From a virus: a DNA stretch of 35,229 nucleotides. The translations under genes and the position numbers were made by a program. The stretch's first letter is position 1. Every line of letters starts with the position of its first letter. Where the stretch lies: IMG/VR virus record IMGVR_UViG_3300011013_001952, positions 1 to 35,229 of that record. One strand, written 5' to 3'. The notes beneath the pieces were generated by a model that saw only the letters and a program-made list of their open reading frames with translations, was not told the origin of the DNA and made no database searches. Positions 33,358-35,229 of this stretch are shown here, one piece after another.

Positions 33358-33992
33358 AAGTACTATTCTGCGGATATAGGGAATGGGCTCTTAAAATTCA
33401 TACTTCTTTAAGCTTTCCCTGTGTTCTCGTTTCCACTCCCGAAGAACTTAAGGAAGAGGTAGAAGTAAATACATACGACATCATCTTTTTTATTGGGTGG
33501 AGCTGGTTTGTTGAGGATCATATCATCAGTTCAAGCAAATGTATATGTCTACACCCATCCCCTCTCCCTAAATACAGGGGTGGGTCTCCGCTACAAAATC
33601 AAATAATAAATGGAGAGACTATAAGTGCTATCACATTTTTTGTTATGGACGAGCAACTTGATCACGGTAAAATTCTATGGCAAGAAGAGTTTGCTTTAGC
33701 TGGTAGTTTACCTGATATATTTGAACGAATGGTCACTCTTGGAACGGCGGGCATTGAGTTTATATTGAATCATCCACAATATGAGGGTTACGAACAAGAG
33801 CATGCTTTAGCGACTACATATAAACGAAGAAAGCCTAAAGAGAGCGAGATAAAGCTAGAGGATTTATGTGTCATGACAAGTAAAGAACTATACAATAAAA
33901 TACGATGTCTACAAGATCCATATCCACGCCCATTTATAAGATGTAAAAATGGGACAACGCTATATATAACCGGAGCACAGTATGCTGAATAA
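33354..33992 (+). CDS. Formyltransferase, sugar N-formyltransferase-like
   Basis: The 212-residue protein has the formyltransferase fold core: ICLHPSPLPKYRGGSPL, ITFFVMDEQLDHGKIL, and a short C-terminal region. The catalytic triad of the family is Asn-x-His...Asp; here His67 and Asp103 are present but Asn is replaced by Cys65. It is too short for methionyl-tRNA formyltransferase (about 315 aa), and the PxPLPKYRG pattern and context fit a sugar N-formyltransferase that puts a formyl group from N10-formyl-THF onto an amino sugar. The deacetylase encoded next could expose that amine. ATGA overlap upstream, 11-base overlap downstream. Confidence 0.82.
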   Translation: MKVLFCGYREWALKIHTSLSFPCVLVSTPEELKEEVEVNTYDIIFFIGWSWFVEDHIISSSKCICLHPSPLPKYRGGSPLQNQIINGETISAITFFVMDEQLDHGKILWQEEFALAGSLPDIFERMVTLGTAGIEFILNHPQYEGYEQEHALATTYKRRKPKESEIKLEDLCVMTSKELYNKIRCLQDPYPRPFIRCKNGTTLYITGAQYAE

Positions 33993-34614
33993 GTTAATCA
34001 TAGCTCCACATGTTGATGACGACGTACTTGGGTGCGGAGGTATAATCAAAAACGATACATTTGTTTTATACTGTGGACTAAATGAATCCGATTTAATAGA
34101 TAGACCCTCTATGAAGGTCCGCCTCAACGAAGCAGATAGGGTTGCTCTCTATTTAGGTCACACTTATAGTTTGTTAGAAAACAAAGTAAACCATTACACT
34201 ATACCTGACTTAATAGCTTCAATAGAAAACGTAATAAATGAAGTACAACCAGAAGAAATATATATACCATATCCATCGTACAATCAAGATCATAGAGTTG
34301 CATATGATGCCTCATTAGTTGCGTTACGTCCACACGATAGAAACTTCTTTGTTAAAAAGGTGTTTGTTTATGAGCAACCTCATGTATTTTTATGGGACTA
34401 TTCTCATCAGATAGAAGGGTGCTTCAAACCTAACTACTACAAGCCTATTGATATAGATAGAAAAATTACAGCTTATGAGATGATGGAAACACAAGTTCGT
34501 ACATTTCGTAGTTCAGCAATGGTACGGTCTCTAGCTCATCTTAGAGGGGCTCAGTCTGGTTTAGAATACGCAGAATCTTTTAAAATAATACGTTTTATAG
34601 AGCAAGAGCAATAA
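33982..34614 (+). CDS. PIG-L/LmbE-family deacetylase
   Basis: The 210-residue protein has the zinc site His10-Val-Asp12-Asp13 in APHVDDDVLGCGG and the later His104 in NQDHRVAYDAS, so the His/Asp/His zinc set and catalytic Asp are present. LmbE proteins remove acetyl groups from N-acetylglucosamine-type sugars (PIG-L, MshB, BshB). The usual next step would be modification of the freed amine, which fits the formyltransferase gene upstream. One base separates it from the next start. Confidence 0.88.
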   Translation: MLNKLIIAPHVDDDVLGCGGIIKNDTFVLYCGLNESDLIDRPSMKVRLNEADRVALYLGHTYSLLENKVNHYTIPDLIASIENVINEVQPEEIYIPYPSYNQDHRVAYDASLVALRPHDRNFFVKKVFVYEQPHVFLWDYSHQIEGCFKPNYYKPIDIDRKITAYEMMETQVRTFRSSAMVRSLAHLRGAQSGLEYAESFKIIRFIEQEQ

Positions 34615-34615
34615 A

Positions 34616-35229
34616 ATGAATAAAAAAATATTAATCACAGGCGGCCTTGGATTTCTAGGTTCATATGCTATTGAAAGATTTACCAAAGAAGGCTGGGATA
34701 TTCATGTTATAGATAATCTTTCTACTAACGCAATTGATCAGCATGACAAGTTATTGTCACATGTCACCTTTCAAAATGTTGACGTGTTAGATTATTCATG
34801 GGAGTCCAATGACACTTGTTTTGATTTAATTTTGCATTTAGCGAGTCCTGTTGGTCCTGCGGGAGTATTAAAACATTCAGGTAAAATGGGAAGACAAATT
34901 ATAGATGATGTATATTGGGCTATAGACGGGGCCGTTCAAATGGAATGCCCTTTAGTTTTTATTAGTACATCAGAAATATATGGATATAGAGCTGAAGCAG
35001 AAGCTCTTAAGGAAGATGATTATAAGTTACTCATTGGGGATTTTAAGGTACGCAATGAATACTCTATGGCTAAACTGTTGGCAGAGATTATACTTAGCAA
35101 TACCGCTAAAGTAGAAAGTAGGCTCAATTATCATGCTATACGACCCTTTAATATTAGTGGAGCTAGACAGCAACCTGACGGAGGATTCGTCCTTCCACGT
35201 TTTGTAAAACAGGCATTGTCTAACGAAAC
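34616..35229 (+). CDS. NAD-dependent epimerase/dehydratase (extended SDR), 3' end cut by window
   Basis: The open frame runs off the right edge after 204 codons. It starts ATG at 34616, after the deacetylase TAA, with KILITGGLGFLGSY for the nucleotide (GxxGxxG), HVIDNLST, LILHLASPVGP, FISTSEIYG, and YSMAK, the Tyr-x3-Lys pair (Tyr near residue 146). ASPVGP and ISTSEIYG resemble UDP-glucuronate decarboxylase- and NDP-sugar epimerase-type SDRs. If UDP-glucuronate is made by the dehydrogenase at 31.7 kb, a decarboxylase or epimerase here would act on its product, but the substrate cannot be told from this part. Confidence 0.85.
   Translation, partial: MNKKILITGGLGFLGSYAIERFTKEGWDIHVIDNLSTNAIDQHDKLLSHVTFQNVDVLDYSWESNDTCFDLILHLASPVGPAGVLKHSGKMGRQIIDDVYWAIDGAVQMECPLVFISTSEIYGYRAEAEALKEDDYKLLIGDFKVRNEYSMAKLLAEIILSNTAKVESRLNYHAIRPFNISGARQQPDGGFVLPRFVKQALSNE

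Noticed and set aside
33354-33992. Methionyl-tRNA formyltransferase
   Set aside because: The protein is about 100 residues shorter than Fmt and sits in a sugar locus, so a sugar formyltransferase fits better.
1-35229. CRISPR arrays, tRNA genes, insertion sequences or phage structural genes
   Set aside because: No regularly spaced repeats, no tRNA-like arm pairs in the few gaps, no transposase and no capsid, portal, terminase or tail gene was found on reading.

Overview
The window looks like part of a large virulent-type phage genome (possibly a prophage or plasmid-like phage), most likely from a planctomycete or a relative. All 48 supported genes lie on the + strand. They are packed end to end, mostly with 1-50 base overlaps (many ATGA-type), and no rRNA, tRNA, transposase, integrase or CRISPR array is seen. 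No capsid, tail or terminase gene lies in the window, so the phage call rests on gene content (PhoH, RecA/UvsX-like recombinase, dUTPase, DnaB, DnaG-type primase, dNMP kinase, DNA polymerase III alpha, SSB) and on the compact one-strand layout. The planctomycete link rests on the gene at the left edge, a DUF1501-type protein of the kind massively expanded in Planctomycetota. This link is an inference.

Layout. Bases 1-1.6 kb hold the C-terminal part of the DUF1501 protein, a strong hairpin at its stop codon, and a secreted Cys/His-rich protein. Bases 1.6-7.1 kb hold PhoH, a small membrane protein, a FmdB-type zinc ribbon, several unrecognised small phage proteins, an HTH-like protein, and a recombination block (RecA-like recombinase, PD-(D/E)XK-type nuclease, a small helical protein that could be a mediator, a zinc-ribbon protein). 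Bases 7.1-18.5 kb are the nucleotide and replication block: dUTPase, SNase-type nuclease, a membrane-anchored protein, DnaB helicase, primase, dNMP kinase, a RecB/Cas4-like nuclease with four candidate Fe-S cysteines, a 2OG-Fe(II) dioxygenase related to free-amino-acid hydroxylases, a second small PD-(D/E)XK protein, then DNA polymerase III alpha split into two genes with a 79-residue protein and a DEDDh proofreading exonuclease between the halves, and SSB.

Bases 18.5 kb to the right edge form an unbroken glycan locus of at least 18 genes: about a dozen glycosyltransferases of several folds (GT-B/GT4, GT2, GT32-like, exostosin/GT47-like, CgeB-like), a sugar nucleotidyltransferase, GDP-L-fucose synthase, a short UDP-glucose/GDP-mannose dehydrogenase, an FkbM methyltransferase, a formyltransferase, a PIG-L/LmbE deacetylase and an extended SDR that runs off the edge. 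Together these could make and decorate a long, complex glycan. Possible targets are the phage DNA, the virion, or the surface of the infected cell.

The two most distinctive observations are the split, reordered replicative polymerase (alpha-N / small ORF / exonuclease / alpha-C / SSB) and the size and diversity of the glycan locus next to it. Individual genes also carry odd substitutions: a 2OG dioxygenase with its usual 2OG-anchoring Arg apparently missing, a formyltransferase with Asn replaced by Cys, and a sugar-nucleotide dehydrogenase with no C-terminal domain.
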